Source: Hyphomonas sp. L-53-1-40 (GTDB lineage: Bacteria; Pseudomonadota; Alphaproteobacteria; Caulobacterales; Hyphomonadaceae). Taken from it: DNA of 64,000 nt. Made by a program: the position numbers and the translations under genes. The stretch lies in the NCBI RefSeq assembly GCF_000682775.1, contig NZ_AWFI01000001.1, positions 804,263 through 868,262 on the forward strand, read 5' to 3'. The number at the start of each line of letters is the position of its first letter. The stretch's first letter is position 1. The notes below the pieces were generated by a model. That model was not told the origin of the DNA. It was given only the letters and a program-made list of their open reading frames with translations, and did no database searches. Positions 45,802 through 55,249 of this stretch are shown here, piece by piece.

Positions 45802-46200
45802 GGATGTATTCCTTGCCAGAGACGAATTCGCATTGCGCATGCTTCTTTTTTGGCGACCAACTATTAAAGGCGACTTAAACCGACAGGTGATTTCTCCCAT
45901 AATCATTCACCCAGTCTCGACGTCGAATCCGGCATCAATGTGGTTGGTTTGGGACGGTATCCCGCCGTTATTGGGGATTTGAGCATGCTGACGAAACGCG
46001 GACAGGCTGCAATGGGCGACCACTATATTAACCATCTGCACAGATAGCTGAATTCACTAGGAATTTTCTCTCGTTTATTGAGCATTGCAGGACAGTAATC
46101 TTACTGCTCGCCTGTACTGCAATTGGCAAAATCTGCCCTTTCAGGCACCATCCTTGCAAAGTCAAAAGCCGAATCCAGCTTTTGAGTGCGTTCAGCTTCC
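45802..46200. other. Intergenic region between the small membrane gene and the first flippase
   Basis: About 400 bases, somewhat AT-rich, without a convincing gene. It should hold divergent promoters for the small minus-strand gene and for the flippase operon. A nested inverted repeat lies at 46085-46122. No clear -35/-10 pair could be assigned. Confidence 0.5.
46085..46122. promoter_or_regulatory. Nested inverted repeat upstream of the first flippase
   Basis: Outer arms TTGCAG (46085-46090) and CTGCAA (46117-46122), inner arms CAGTAA (46093-46098) and TTACTG (46101-46106) around TC. The inner 14-base dyad is a typical operator size. It lies about 80-115 bases before ATG 46201. Binding factor unknown. 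Confidence 0.45.
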
Positions 46201-47733
46201 ATGGGAACAGCAGCCATTTCTTCCGACGAAATTCCCTCGAGCCAATCGCAAGGCCTGATGAGGTCTGCTGGCAAGGCCGCCATTTGGGTAGCTTTCAGTA
46301 AGTGGTTGGGCTTGCTGAGCGGTCTGGTGTCGCTTGTTGTGGTCGCCCGCTTGCTCACGCCAGAGGATTTTGGCGTGTACGGGTTTTTGTTGATTGTACT
46401 TGTCATTCCGGAAGTCTTTTCGAGCGACAGTCTCAATGAGGTTCTCATTCAGAGGACTGATTTGAAAGCAGAGCATTCCAACTCAGTATTTCTGTCCTCG
46501 CTGTGTTTCGCAGTCTTGTTTTTTGGACTGATCCAACTCAGCGCTCCCTACATTGCGACGCTCTTTGATGTGCCGCCCTTGGTCGATTACCTGCGGGTCA
46601 TGTCGTTGGTTCTGTTCATGGGCGCGCTAAGTGCGGTTCCAGCTGCCTTGCTACAGCGACATATGCAGTTTCGCGAAATTACCATTGTGGATGTCGTGGG
46701 TTACATCGTTGGCGCAATTGTCGGCGTAAGTTGCGCGATCCTGTTTCAGAATGCGTGGGCGCTGGTCGCGATGGAAATGTCCCGTCGTTTCGCGAGGATG
46801 CTGGCTTTCCTGTACTTTGCCAAATGGTGGCCGTCTTTCCGGACAAATCTGATTGAGTTCAAATCCTTGCTCCGATTCAAGATGGCATCAATCGGTCTGA
46901 GATTGGTAGCAGCGGGGGATTTGGGTCTGCCGCGATTGTTTGTTGGTTTGTTTCTCGGTCCAGCGGCGCTTGGTATGTTCAATCTTGCTATGCGGATACA
47001 GAGTCAGGCGATGCAGGCGCTCGTGTCGCCGTTTGGTGCAGTCGCATTCCCGGTAGCGTCGAAAACTCAGAACGATCTTCCGACGCTCTACAAGACGATG
47101 TCTACCGCGATCTGGCTCGCCGGATTTATTGCGTATCCGGCATTCATCGGTGCCGCCGCTGCGGCTCCGGTCATTGTGCCGGTCGTGTTTGGTGACCAGT
47201 GGAATGATGCGATCATCGCGATTCAGATTTCCATGTTGATGGGAATTCGCCTTCCGTCTTCCGCGTTCAATGGCGGGGTGCTGCGCGGCGTCGGGCGACC
47301 GGGCCTCTTGCTGAAGGTCAGTGTTTTTGCGCTGCTGGTTCTCGTGGTGATGCTGCCTTTCGCATCGCGGGTGAGCTTGGAGGCAGTCATGATCGCCCTG
47401 GCTTTCCAGAAATTCCTCGGCTGGTTCCTCAGCAGTTGGGCCGTTTACCGTGCTGTGAAATTTCCTATTACCCGTCAAATTCTTGCAGGGTCGTCGGTTT
47501 TGATTGCCGCACTCGTAATGGGCGGCGGGATATGGTGGGCCGCTGGCCACCTTCCTGATGACTGGTCCGACCTCACCAGGGTCGCGGCGATCATTGGGCT
47601 TGGAATAGCGCTCTACGTCGCAGGCCTTTTTATTGCGGCCCCTGCAATGGCGAAGCGCGGCATGTCGTCAATGGTAATGCTGCTGAAGGGGGACCGGAAG
47701 ATGGCGATCGCGAATCTCCGGAAAGTGTCATGA
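46201..47733 (+). CDS. Lipopolysaccharide/polysaccharide flippase (Wzx-like, MOP superfamily), first copy
   Basis: About 510 residues, 12-14 membrane helices. The domain begins at AGKAAIWVAFSKWLGLLSGLVSLVVVARLLTPEDFGVYG, the standard start of the PST/MVF family, and includes SDSLNEVLIQRTDL and the Phe/Leu-rich bundle. It would move lipid-linked sugar units across the inner membrane. ATG 46201 adds ~19 polar residues before the domain; ATG 46258 would start it directly. The second flippase of the locus is at 55680. Confidence 0.9.
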   Translation: MGTAAISSDEIPSSQSQGLMRSAGKAAIWVAFSKWLGLLSGLVSLVVVARLLTPEDFGVYGFLLIVLVIPEVFSSDSLNEVLIQRTDLKAEHSNSVFLSSLCFAVLFFGLIQLSAPYIATLFDVPPLVDYLRVMSLVLFMGALSAVPAALLQRHMQFREITIVDVVGYIVGAIVGVSCAILFQNAWALVAMEMSRRFARMLAFLYFAKWWPSFRTNLIEFKSLLRFKMASIGLRLVAAGDLGLPRLFVGLFLGPAALGMFNLAMRIQSQAMQALVSPFGAVAFPVASKTQNDLPTLYKTMSTAIWLAGFIAYPAFIGAAAAAPVIVPVVFGDQWNDAIIAIQISMLMGIRLPSSAFNGGVLRGVGRPGLLLKVSVFALLVLVVMLPFASRVSLEAVMIALAFQKFLGWFLSSWAVYRAVKFPITRQILAGSSVLIAALVMGGGIWWAAGHLPDDWSDLTRVAAIIGLGIALYVAGLFIAAPAMAKRGMSSMVMLLKGDRKMAIANLRKVS

Positions 47734-47787
47734 AAATCTATTCGGACACTGAATATTTTCAAGAGTTTAGATATGGAGGCAAGACCA

Positions 47788-48759
47788 ATGCTTGATGAAA
47801 ACAAGATTGCGATTGTTATTCCCCTCTACAATGACGCCCCCAACATTGAACGTGCCATTCGTAGTGCCGTCGAACAGAAAGTTCCGGACACTATTGCGGT
47901 TGAGGTGATCGTCGTGGACGATTGTTCTTCAGACGAGGGACCAGAGATCGTCAGGCAAATGGCGCGGACAATTCCGAACCTTACATTTGTCCAACAGGCT
48001 CAGAATTCCGGGCCGTCGGTCGCTCGAAATTGTGCGATACGGCAAACAGATGCGGCTTGGTTCACGCCGCTCGATAGTGATGATTTCATGTCGCCGACGC
48101 GCATTGCCGGCCTGCTGGCCGAAGCGCGCGCGAGAGATCTCGACTGGGTAGCAGATAATCTCCTGATGAGTTCCGAGGATACTCCGGAAGAGGTCGAGCG
48201 TGTCTTGTGGCCAGATAAGCCTGAAGGGGCCGTTCGGTTGACGACCGAGCTGTTCGTCAAACAATCCTATGATGTAGACATTGAGCGTTCGGAACTCGGC
48301 TTCATCAAACCCCTGATCAATCGGCGCTGTCTCGGCGACGCCTCACGACCTTACAGAGACCAGTTGAGGTTCGGTGAAGACTTCGAATTGTATACGCGGT
48401 TGCTGATGTCAGGTGCCAAGGCGGATCTTGTCGATCCCGAGGGCTATTACCTTGTTCGCCGGAAAGGGTCAGCTTCCCATTCCCAGTCGGGCAGGGATCA
48501 TCAGCGCCTTGTGAAAATCAGTCGGGAAATGCTGAACTATCCGAGCCTGACGCTGACGGACCGGCGCGCGCTTCTGGGTCATTTGAGATACTCGGAAAGA
48601 GAGCTAGCCTGGTGGACAATGATCGAGGCTGTTCGCGAAAGAAATCCGACCAAAGTCATCAGAGCTCTGGTGATTTCACCATCGGCGACGCTTCACGTCA
48701 TCGGAAATCTTGCAAGACAGGCCATTGCACGCGTGAGTTCACGAACTCCAACAGCGTAA
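47788..48759 (+). CDS. Family 2 glycosyltransferase
   Basis: A ~323-residue GT-A enzyme. The nucleotide-binding start is IAIVIPLYNDAPNIERAIRS, followed by VIVVDDCSSDEG and PLDSDDFM, which carries the metal-binding DxD-like motif. The C-terminal part has a helix-rich tail without membrane segments. GGAGG eight bases before ATG 47788 fixes the start. It follows the flippase by 54 bases, so it likely adds a sugar to the repeat unit. Confidence 0.9.
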   Translation: MLDENKIAIVIPLYNDAPNIERAIRSAVEQKVPDTIAVEVIVVDDCSSDEGPEIVRQMARTIPNLTFVQQAQNSGPSVARNCAIRQTDAAWFTPLDSDDFMSPTRIAGLLAEARARDLDWVADNLLMSSEDTPEEVERVLWPDKPEGAVRLTTELFVKQSYDVDIERSELGFIKPLINRRCLGDASRPYRDQLRFGEDFELYTRLLMSGAKADLVDPEGYYLVRRKGSASHSQSGRDHQRLVKISREMLNYPSLTLTDRRALLGHLRYSERELAWWTMIEAVRERNPTKVIRALVISPSATLHVIGNLARQAIARVSSRTPTA

Positions 48760-48957
48760 AAATTAAGTAACATCTCCGAGAAGTCGTTGTTTTCAAAGGC
48801 TTGGTAAATAGAGATTCAACCAAATTCCATGTATGGTGAATAGTGCCTGGAAACTCGCGCATTCGTGCGAACCGGTGGGCACAAGATCAGCGAGACGGTG
48901 CATGTCTGCTTTATAAAGCGCTGACGTGACGACATCTCGCATGAAAGAGGTGGATGC

Positions 48958-50706
48958 GTGTCCAATCAAAGACCGAACCAGTTGGGTCACGAAGAAACCC
49001 TGATCGAGACGGCGCGGAAATCCCGCAGGGCTATTCTCGCAGTTGGGGGCTTCAGTGTCGCTCTTAATGTGTTGATGCTGGCGGGACCGCTTTACATGCT
49101 GCAGGTTTACGACCGAGTACTGGTCAGTGGCTCCCTGCAAACGCTGATCGCGCTTACAGCTTTAATCGCCGTGCTGTTCATTGGATACGCTCTGATTGAT
49201 GCGATCCGGTCGTCGATGCTGGTTCATGTGGCTGCTCGGATTGAGCGTGAAATGGCACCTTTGGTTTTTGACGCCATTCATCGTCGGTCCCTCCAGGATT
49301 CAGGTGCCAAGGACGGTCGGGCAATGAAAGACCTGGCGGAACTTCGGCAATTCATGGCAGGCCCGACGGTCAAGGCGGCTTTTGACCTGCCGCTGGCGCC
49401 ACTCTATTTTTTGATCCTCTTCCTGATGCACTGGACGCTCGGTGTACTGGCCTTGATTGGCTCAGCCGTCATTTTTGCGCTGGCTCTATATACTCAAAAG
49501 GCAAGCGAAGCCTCGTTGATCACCTCTGGTGAAGTCAGCAATACGGGGGCTGTCTTCGCCCAGAATGCGTGGCGCAGTTCTGAATCGGTTCACGCGCTGG
49601 GCATGCAAAAGACTGTCCGCGACAGATGGGTTGATGCGACCACCGAAGCGGATGCCACAGCTATTCGAGCCTCTGACACAATAAATACCGCCGCCGCCGC
49701 CACACGTGCTTTTCGGATGTTTCTGCAATCCGCCTTGCTTGGCGCGGGCGCCGTGCTCGCAATTGCTGGCGTTGCTACGCCGGGTGTGATCATTGCGGGC
49801 TCCATCATCGGTGCGCGGGCCATCACTCCAATTGAGCAGATTGTTTCGCAATGGCGCTCGATCGTTCGTGCCAGGGCCGCGCGAAAGCGGCTTGCATCTC
49901 TGACGGGTGCAACTGAGCAGAAGGCAGCGCCGATGACCCTTCCGGCTATCACCGGAAAGCTGTTAGTAGAGAATGTGTTCGCCGCCTTGCCAGGCCAGCA
50001 GAAACCTTTTCTCCAAGCAATTTCGTTCTCGGTTGAGCCGGGTGAGATCGTCGGTGTGATCGGAGCGAGTGGCTCGGGCAAGACGACATTGGCGCGGGTG
50101 TTGACCGGGGTCTGGCCCTATGCACTCGGGGCAGTGCGACTAGATGGTGCCGAGATCAAGGAGTACCAGCCGGACCAATTGGGACAACAGCTTGGCTACC
50201 TGCCGCAGGCGGTCGAACTTTTGCCCGGGACCATTAGTGAGAATATTGCCCGCCTTCGCCCGAACGCCGACGCAGAAAAAATCGTGGCTGCGGCCAAACG
50301 TGCGAACGCGCACGACATGATCCAGTCTTTTGCAGATGGCTATAACACCGAGTTGGGTATTGGTGGCGAACGTCTTTCAGCCGGTCAACGCCAACGTATT
50401 GGGTTGGCGCGGGCATTGTTCTCTGATCCCAAACTGGTGATCCTGGATGAGCCGAATGCCAATCTCGACCATGAGGGTGATGAGGCGCTGAATGACACGC
50501 TCAAGCTGCTCAAGGATGAGAAGGTCGCTGTTGTGATCATCGGTCACCGCCCAACCACGCTGCGCCATGTCGACAAAATTGTGTTGATGCATGAGGGCAA
50601 AGTGCAGGCGCTCGGGCCGCGAGATGAAATTCTGTCGAAGGTTCTGCGAACTCAGAAGCGGTCCGCTACTGGCATCAAGCTGATAGAGAAGGGCAAGACA
50701 TCATGA
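48958..50706 (+). CDS. Type I secretion system permease/ATPase (PrtD/RsaD family)
   Basis: A 582-residue ABC exporter half with an N-terminal six-helix domain (RRAILAVGGFSVALNVLML to about residue 300) and an ABC cassette: Walker A GASGSGKTTLA, signature LSAGQRQRIGLARAL, Walker B LVILDEPNANLD, His loop IGHRP. No C39 peptidase. It exports proteins with C-terminal signals through a tripartite channel. The GTG start has AGAGGTGG upstream. HlyD-type partner follows with ATGA overlap. The outer-membrane TolC homologue is not in the window. Confidence 0.95.
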   Translation: MSNQRPNQLGHEETLIETARKSRRAILAVGGFSVALNVLMLAGPLYMLQVYDRVLVSGSLQTLIALTALIAVLFIGYALIDAIRSSMLVHVAARIEREMAPLVFDAIHRRSLQDSGAKDGRAMKDLAELRQFMAGPTVKAAFDLPLAPLYFLILFLMHWTLGVLALIGSAVIFALALYTQKASEASLITSGEVSNTGAVFAQNAWRSSESVHALGMQKTVRDRWVDATTEADATAIRASDTINTAAAATRAFRMFLQSALLGAGAVLAIAGVATPGVIIAGSIIGARAITPIEQIVSQWRSIVRARAARKRLASLTGATEQKAAPMTLPAITGKLLVENVFAALPGQQKPFLQAISFSVEPGEIVGVIGASGSGKTTLARVLTGVWPYALGAVRLDGAEIKEYQPDQLGQQLGYLPQAVELLPGTISENIARLRPNADAEKIVAAAKRANAHDMIQSFADGYNTELGIGGERLSAGQRQRIGLARALFSDPKLVILDEPNANLDHEGDEALNDTLKLLKDEKVAVVIIGHRPTTLRHVDKIVLMHEGKVQALGPRDEILSKVLRTQKRSATGIKLIEKGKTS

Positions 50707-52046
50707 CCACCGGTCCGATCGTATTTGAGGACAGCGACCGTCTGACGCTGATCGACCTCGGCCTGCGTAGACTTATGGTGCAGGGCCTTGTGGTGGTTGG
50801 TGTGCTGTTTGGTGGCTTGTTCATCTGGTCAGCAGTGGTGCCACTCGAAAGCGCAGTGGTCGCGCCGGGTACGGTGCAGGTTTTGGGTGCCAACAAGACG
50901 GTCCAGCATCTGGAAGGCGGGATCGTAAAGGAAATTTTGGTCGCGGATGGAGATACTGTTGAAATCGGTCAACCGCTGATCCGCCTGGATACTTCCGGTG
51001 TGGCTGCCTCTCTTGCCAGCCTTGAGGCCCAACTGTTCACCTTGGCAGGAGAAGAGGCGAGGCTGCTGTCGGAGCGGGAGGGGCGTGACGTCGTTGCCTG
51101 GACCCCCACAATCGAATTTCTTGAAACTCTGGAGGACGGCGAGCGACGCGTGGCGCGCGTTATTGCAACTCAGCAGGCCATACTGGACACGCGTACTCAA
51201 GCACTCGAAACGGATGTCCAATTGCTCTCATATAAAATAGATCAACAGGGTGAACGTGTCGCGGGCCTGAAAGACCTCATGAGTTCAAATTTCCAACAGA
51301 TATTGATCCTTGAAGACGAGCTCAACGGGCTTGAGGCATTGTTCGAAAGGGGACATGCGCCTAAGAGCCGAATGCTGGCGCTGAAGCGCGAGAAGGAACG
51401 TCTTGCTGGCCAACAAGCGTCTCACAGAGCGGAGATCGCTCAGATACGCACGGCGATGGCGGAAGGCCGTCTACAGATTTCGAGATTGGAAACCGATACG
51501 CGCGAGACAGTGCTGACCCAACTGAAGGAAATCCAGTTGGGTATTGAAGACCTTATGGAGCGCCGCCAATACGCGGCTGACCAATTGGCTCGTACTGAAA
51601 TCGTAGCGCCGTATGCGGGGCAGGTGTTCGGTGTGAATGTGCATGCGGTCAATGGTGTGATTGGTGCGGGCGCACCTCTGCTATCCATCGTCCCGGATGA
51701 CGAGGAGCTGGTGATGATCGTCCGAATATCCCCAAGCGAAATCGACCGGGTGCAGAATGGGGATTCCGTGCGGATACGCTTTCCCTCGCTCAATGCGTCT
51801 CGTACGCCCGAAGTCAGCGGTACTCTGAAGACCGTGTCGGCTGACGTCCTGGTCGAACAGGATGGCATCGCGCCGTATTACCGCGCTGTCGTTGAACTGA
51901 CCGAGCAGGAGAAGGCGCGCGTCGGCACCGAGTTGACGCCCGGTATGCAAGCGAACGCCATGATCCAGACAGGTCAGCGCACGGCTCTGTCATACTTGAC
52001 CAAGCCACTTGCAGACTTCACGGCCGTATCATTCAAAGAAGAATAG
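50703..52046 (+). CDS. Type I secretion periplasmic adaptor (HlyD/PrtE family)
   Basis: A 447-residue membrane-fusion protein. One N-terminal helix (residues ~24-45), lipoyl-like half motifs VVAPGTVQVLGANKTVQHLEGGIVKEI, a coiled-coil hairpin in the middle (residues ~120-280), the second lipoyl half LARTEIVAPYAGQVFG, and a C-terminal beta-barrel. It links the ABC protein to the outer-membrane duct. It is coupled to the ABC gene by a four-base overlap. The only protein cargo candidate in sight is the SGNH protein at the window end (speculation). Confidence 0.95.
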   Translation: MTTGPIVFEDSDRLTLIDLGLRRLMVQGLVVVGVLFGGLFIWSAVVPLESAVVAPGTVQVLGANKTVQHLEGGIVKEILVADGDTVEIGQPLIRLDTSGVAASLASLEAQLFTLAGEEARLLSEREGRDVVAWTPTIEFLETLEDGERRVARVIATQQAILDTRTQALETDVQLLSYKIDQQGERVAGLKDLMSSNFQQILILEDELNGLEALFERGHAPKSRMLALKREKERLAGQQASHRAEIAQIRTAMAEGRLQISRLETDTRETVLTQLKEIQLGIEDLMERRQYAADQLARTEIVAPYAGQVFGVNVHAVNGVIGAGAPLLSIVPDDEELVMIVRISPSEIDRVQNGDSVRIRFPSLNASRTPEVSGTLKTVSADVLVEQDGIAPYYRAVVELTEQEKARVGTELTPGMQANAMIQTGQRTALSYLTKPLADFTAVSFKEE

Positions 52047-52055
52047 GTGAGCGTT

Positions 52056-53285
52056 TCAGGGCGTCTCGACAGCGGGCTGGGTATTTGTCGCCGATAGTTC
52101 TGCTGTCTTGTCAGCCGATTGAATCTGCTTGGAATATTTTCTTCCGAGGTCCTGAAGTGGGCGTTCGAGATAGTGATAGCTCATAGCTGCGAGCGGAATG
52201 GTCACTGCCAGCGTCAAGGCTGCAATGAACGCCATCATGGCAAGTGCAGAGACAGGTGAAGGATCGGCACCAAGCATCGGCCCAAGCAATTCTGCGAATG
52301 CGAACAAGATGATGAAATGCAAGAGGTACAGCCCGTAGGAGATATCTCCAAGGAAGACGAGCTTCTTGGAGGCCAGCCAGCCTTCACTACGACCATAAAA
52401 AGTGATGGTGACAAGAAATGTTGCGGCAAGAGATACGACCAGAACAGAAGACGGGTCCACATGAACCCATGGCCGGAAAATCCGCTGGACGAACATGCCA
52501 GCGAAAAGTGCACCGGCAATGAGAAGGTAGCGAAACCATTTCGGAAACCGAAAATATAGGTCGGCGACCATGCGTCCATAGTTCGGTATCAGAGCACCCA
52601 GAAAGAATGCGATCAGATAGACATTCACATGGCCGATGTGCAGCGGTGCGTACATTAGCGCCACCAGCACAACAAGCGTAGCGGCTATAAGGGCCGGCCG
52701 ACGCGTCAGAACGGCAAACAAAGGCATCAAAAATGATGCAATGATCTCTGTCCGGATGGTCCACGCCGGAGAGTTCAGGCTATTGGAGTAGCCGACGGCA
52801 TTGAGAAGCGTTTCTATGAGACCGGGGTCCTGGTTGAAATATCCATTCATCCAGCTCGTGGCCCCAGCCGTGGGCGCATCACTGAAATACAGCCAGTGCA
52901 TGGCCGCAGCAAACAATGTCACCGCGATCAGTAGCGGATACAGGCGAAAGAGACGTCGAACATAATAGCCAGCCAGATGAGCAAGTCCTTTGCCCTTCGA
53001 CCGGCGCAGCGAAAGCGTGAGAACTGTCCCGCTCAACACGAAGAAGAGAACAACTGCGGCAGGTCCGTTGAAAAAGCCAATTAGGCCGTGAACCAGCATG
53101 TGGAACGGTTCAGAAAAATTGAGGCCGTGTCGTTGCGGCGTATCCAGTCCAGAAACCTTGAACAACAGAAATGCATGATAAATCACGACGAACGACGCGG
53201 CAGTGCCTCTAAGGCTTGCGAGACTGTTGGAGAACGTCACCTGCTCAGACGAAGAAGGATTTGGGATGATTGGCTGTGAAGTCAT
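52056..53285 (-). CDS. Acyltransferase family 3 membrane protein (OafA/ExoZ-like)
   Basis: A ~409-residue integral-membrane acyltransferase with about 10 helices. The catalytic start SLRGTAASFVVIYHAFLLF keeps the family Arg and His (R-x10-H). It would acetylate or otherwise acylate the polysaccharide. No SGNH domain is fused. Starts at 53285 or 53318 are both ATG; the shorter is nearer the usual length. It is opposite to the secretion genes and ends only 9 bases from hlyD. Confidence 0.9.
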   Translation of the reverse strand: MTSQPIIPNPSSSEQVTFSNSLASLRGTAASFVVIYHAFLLFKVSGLDTPQRHGLNFSEPFHMLVHGLIGFFNGPAAVVLFFVLSGTVLTLSLRRSKGKGLAHLAGYYVRRLFRLYPLLIAVTLFAAAMHWLYFSDAPTAGATSWMNGYFNQDPGLIETLLNAVGYSNSLNSPAWTIRTEIIASFLMPLFAVLTRRPALIAATLVVLVALMYAPLHIGHVNVYLIAFFLGALIPNYGRMVADLYFRFPKWFRYLLIAGALFAGMFVQRIFRPWVHVDPSSVLVVSLAATFLVTITFYGRSEGWLASKKLVFLGDISYGLYLLHFIILFAFAELLGPMLGADPSPVSALAMMAFIAALTLAVTIPLAAMSYHYLERPLQDLGRKYSKQIQSADKTAELSATNTQPAVETP

Positions 53286-53348
53286 AACGCAAGTCTTTTC
53301 AAGGTTTTGTGCAGGCATATCATTTACGCCAGCATACAGGTATCTGGC

Positions 53349-53792
53349 CTAGGCAAACTCGGCATATGGATTGAAGCAAGCCGTCATAGATCCGAGATAG
53401 GTCGTGGGTTCAGTGGCAGGCTCATCAAGCAGCGTATAGTCGGTACGCACGATAAAAGCGGTGAGTAGGGCGCGTTCGAAATCGGCTTGATGGTCAGACA
53501 ATTTTGGAATTCCACCCCCGGACACAGTTGATCCGAGCCCAATCAACTCCAGTCCGCGCAGCGTGGCCGACTTGATGAAGGAGGGCGCGGCCTCAGCCTC
53601 CCGAAAGTCTCGGACGAAGTTTTCAAATTCCGCTTTGTCCATTTTGAACGGACCGACCAGCCGTCTCAGCGTGCGCCGGATATGCCCCTGATCGGTCGTC
53701 AGCAGAACCGTGCCAGCCCCAGCCGCTGCGGCCACGCCAACGCCGCCCAAAATCATGGCCCGGCGAGAAAGTGAGAGTACGTTCCGGGTCAT
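53349..53792 (-). CDS. Tat-signal small subunit of a GMC dehydrogenase (gamma-subunit type)
   Basis: A 147-residue exported protein. The N-terminus MTRNVLSLSRRAMILGG is a twin-arginine signal followed by an Ala-rich hydrophobic core. The rest is mostly helical, with FENFVRDFREAEAA and an end YLGSMTACFNPYAEFA. Small Tat-bearing subunits of this size accompany flavin dehydrogenases such as FAD-glucose, sorbitol and gluconate dehydrogenases, carrying the large subunit out as a hitchhiker. It overlaps the GMC stop by four bases, so it is made with the large subunit. Confidence 0.75.
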   Translation of the reverse strand: MTRNVLSLSRRAMILGGVGVAAAAGAGTVLLTTDQGHIRRTLRRLVGPFKMDKAEFENFVRDFREAEAAPSFIKSATLRGLELIGLGSTVSGGGIPKLSDHQADFERALLTAFIVRTDYTLLDEPATEPTTYLGSMTACFNPYAEFA

Positions 53793-55249
53793 ATGGCGAC
53801 CTCCGCAGTCAGCCTTTCAGCTGCCCTCAGGCTGAGAGCGGCAACGGTCAGGCTGGGGTTCCCGGTTCCACATGTTGGGAACACAGACGAGCCGACCACA
53901 ACGAGATTTCGGTACTTATGGTGAATTAGATCTCCATCTACCACAGAGCTTTCCGGGTCGGATCCCATGCGCATCGTGCTTTGGAGGTGCGACTCCGTCC
54001 GGCGTATCCGGCGGAATACAATCTCTTCTACCGGTAGGGGTTGAAGGATCTCGTCCAAACCGTCGATGGCTGCCTGCAAACCTTTCTTGGCGTAGTCGCT
54101 GGCGCCCATGAAGTGAACAATTGGCTCTCCGTTCTCGCCGAGTTCGACGCGATTGCCGTCTTCGAGCATCTCTTCGACAACGATAGAAATAGGAAGCGTC
54201 TGCCGCCATTTCGAGCGCTCTGTCCGAAGGCCAAATTTCCAACGATTTTCAAAGTAGATAAGCGCTGCGCCGCGATCGGCGCGGAAGTCGCCATCTGCGA
54301 AACTATAATCCAGACCAGTCGTGATGGTGGAACCGTCGAAATTCTCCATACCATCCAGCAAGATTTCAAGATCAGCGCCATAAGTTTCGTTTAGGCCGAC
54401 ACCGGTCAGCGTATCGGCCATCCCAGATGCCTGCATGATAGCAGGGCTATGAATGGCATTTGCACCGAGTACGAACACATCTCCGGTAACCGAGAATGTC
54501 TTTCCCGCAGATACGAAACTGGCGCTCTTCACAGTATTATTCGTCGAGTCAAAGCCGGTGACGCGGCTGTTCAGGATCACCGTCACGCGATGGTCGTTAT
54601 ACACATCCATCAGGCCGTTCTGGGCCGTGAACTTCGCATCGGCCGGGCAAATCATGCATCGCAAGGAGGCGCAGCAGGGGCCGCGTCCTTCCGTGGCAAC
54701 TCGGGCACGAGCAGTGGGAATAATAAAGTGTGTGTCGGGTCGCGCCGCCTTCATCACCTGATCGGGCGTAGAAGGATGATGCGGTGGTTGTGGAAACGGT
54801 TTCGAACGTGGCGCGATGCCGTGCATATCCGGATCGCCTGAAACCGACATTATCGCCTCTGCATCGCAATAGTAGGGTTCCAGCTCATCATAGCTGACCG
54901 GCCAATCCTGGCCGACGCCGTACTTGGACTTCAGCCGGAAATCATTTGGCAGAAATCGGGGCGATTGGGCGAACCAGCAATTCGTCCCGCCGCCAAACCC
55001 GATGGTGAAGTTCCACGGCTTGTCGCTGTCGGAATGATACGTCGTTGACCGGTCGATTGAGCTGTTCCGGTTTTCGTTCACTTGCCACGAATGGGCATTA
55101 TAATCGCCGCGTTCGATGACGAGCACTCGACCGGTTGTTGTCTCCAGTAATTTCGACAGAAAGAAACCGGAGCCAAAGCCGGAGCCGACCACGACAAAGT
55201 CGTAATGCTGTGAATTCACAGTTTCCGGCTGTGCCAGATTTTTTAGCAT
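53789..55249 (-). CDS. GMC-family FAD dehydrogenase, catalytic subunit with cysteine cluster
   Basis: A 486-residue flavoprotein. Residues 17-30 form the FAD loop DFVVVGSGFGSGFF; the flavin-contact GFGGGTNCWFAQSPRFLP follows at ~84; C-terminal catalytic pieces are ESHLQSTMRMG and CGTGNPSLTVAALS. At 192-201 it has PCCASLRCMICP, a CC-x4-C-x2-C cluster like that holding the [3Fe-4S] of FAD-glucose dehydrogenase. There is no signal peptide; export with the Tat subunit is expected. ATG 55249 has AAGGTGGGG upstream. Substrate is probably a sugar or polyol (inference). Confidence 0.85.
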   Translation of the reverse strand: MLKNLAQPETVNSQHYDFVVVGSGFGSGFFLSKLLETTTGRVLVIERGDYNAHSWQVNENRNSSIDRSTTYHSDSDKPWNFTIGFGGGTNCWFAQSPRFLPNDFRLKSKYGVGQDWPVSYDELEPYYCDAEAIMSVSGDPDMHGIAPRSKPFPQPPHHPSTPDQVMKAARPDTHFIIPTARARVATEGRGPCCASLRCMICPADAKFTAQNGLMDVYNDHRVTVILNSRVTGFDSTNNTVKSASFVSAGKTFSVTGDVFVLGANAIHSPAIMQASGMADTLTGVGLNETYGADLEILLDGMENFDGSTITTGLDYSFADGDFRADRGAALIYFENRWKFGLRTERSKWRQTLPISIVVEEMLEDGNRVELGENGEPIVHFMGASDYAKKGLQAAIDGLDEILQPLPVEEIVFRRIRRTESHLQSTMRMGSDPESSVVDGDLIHHKYRNLVVVGSSVFPTCGTGNPSLTVAALSLRAAERLTAEVAI

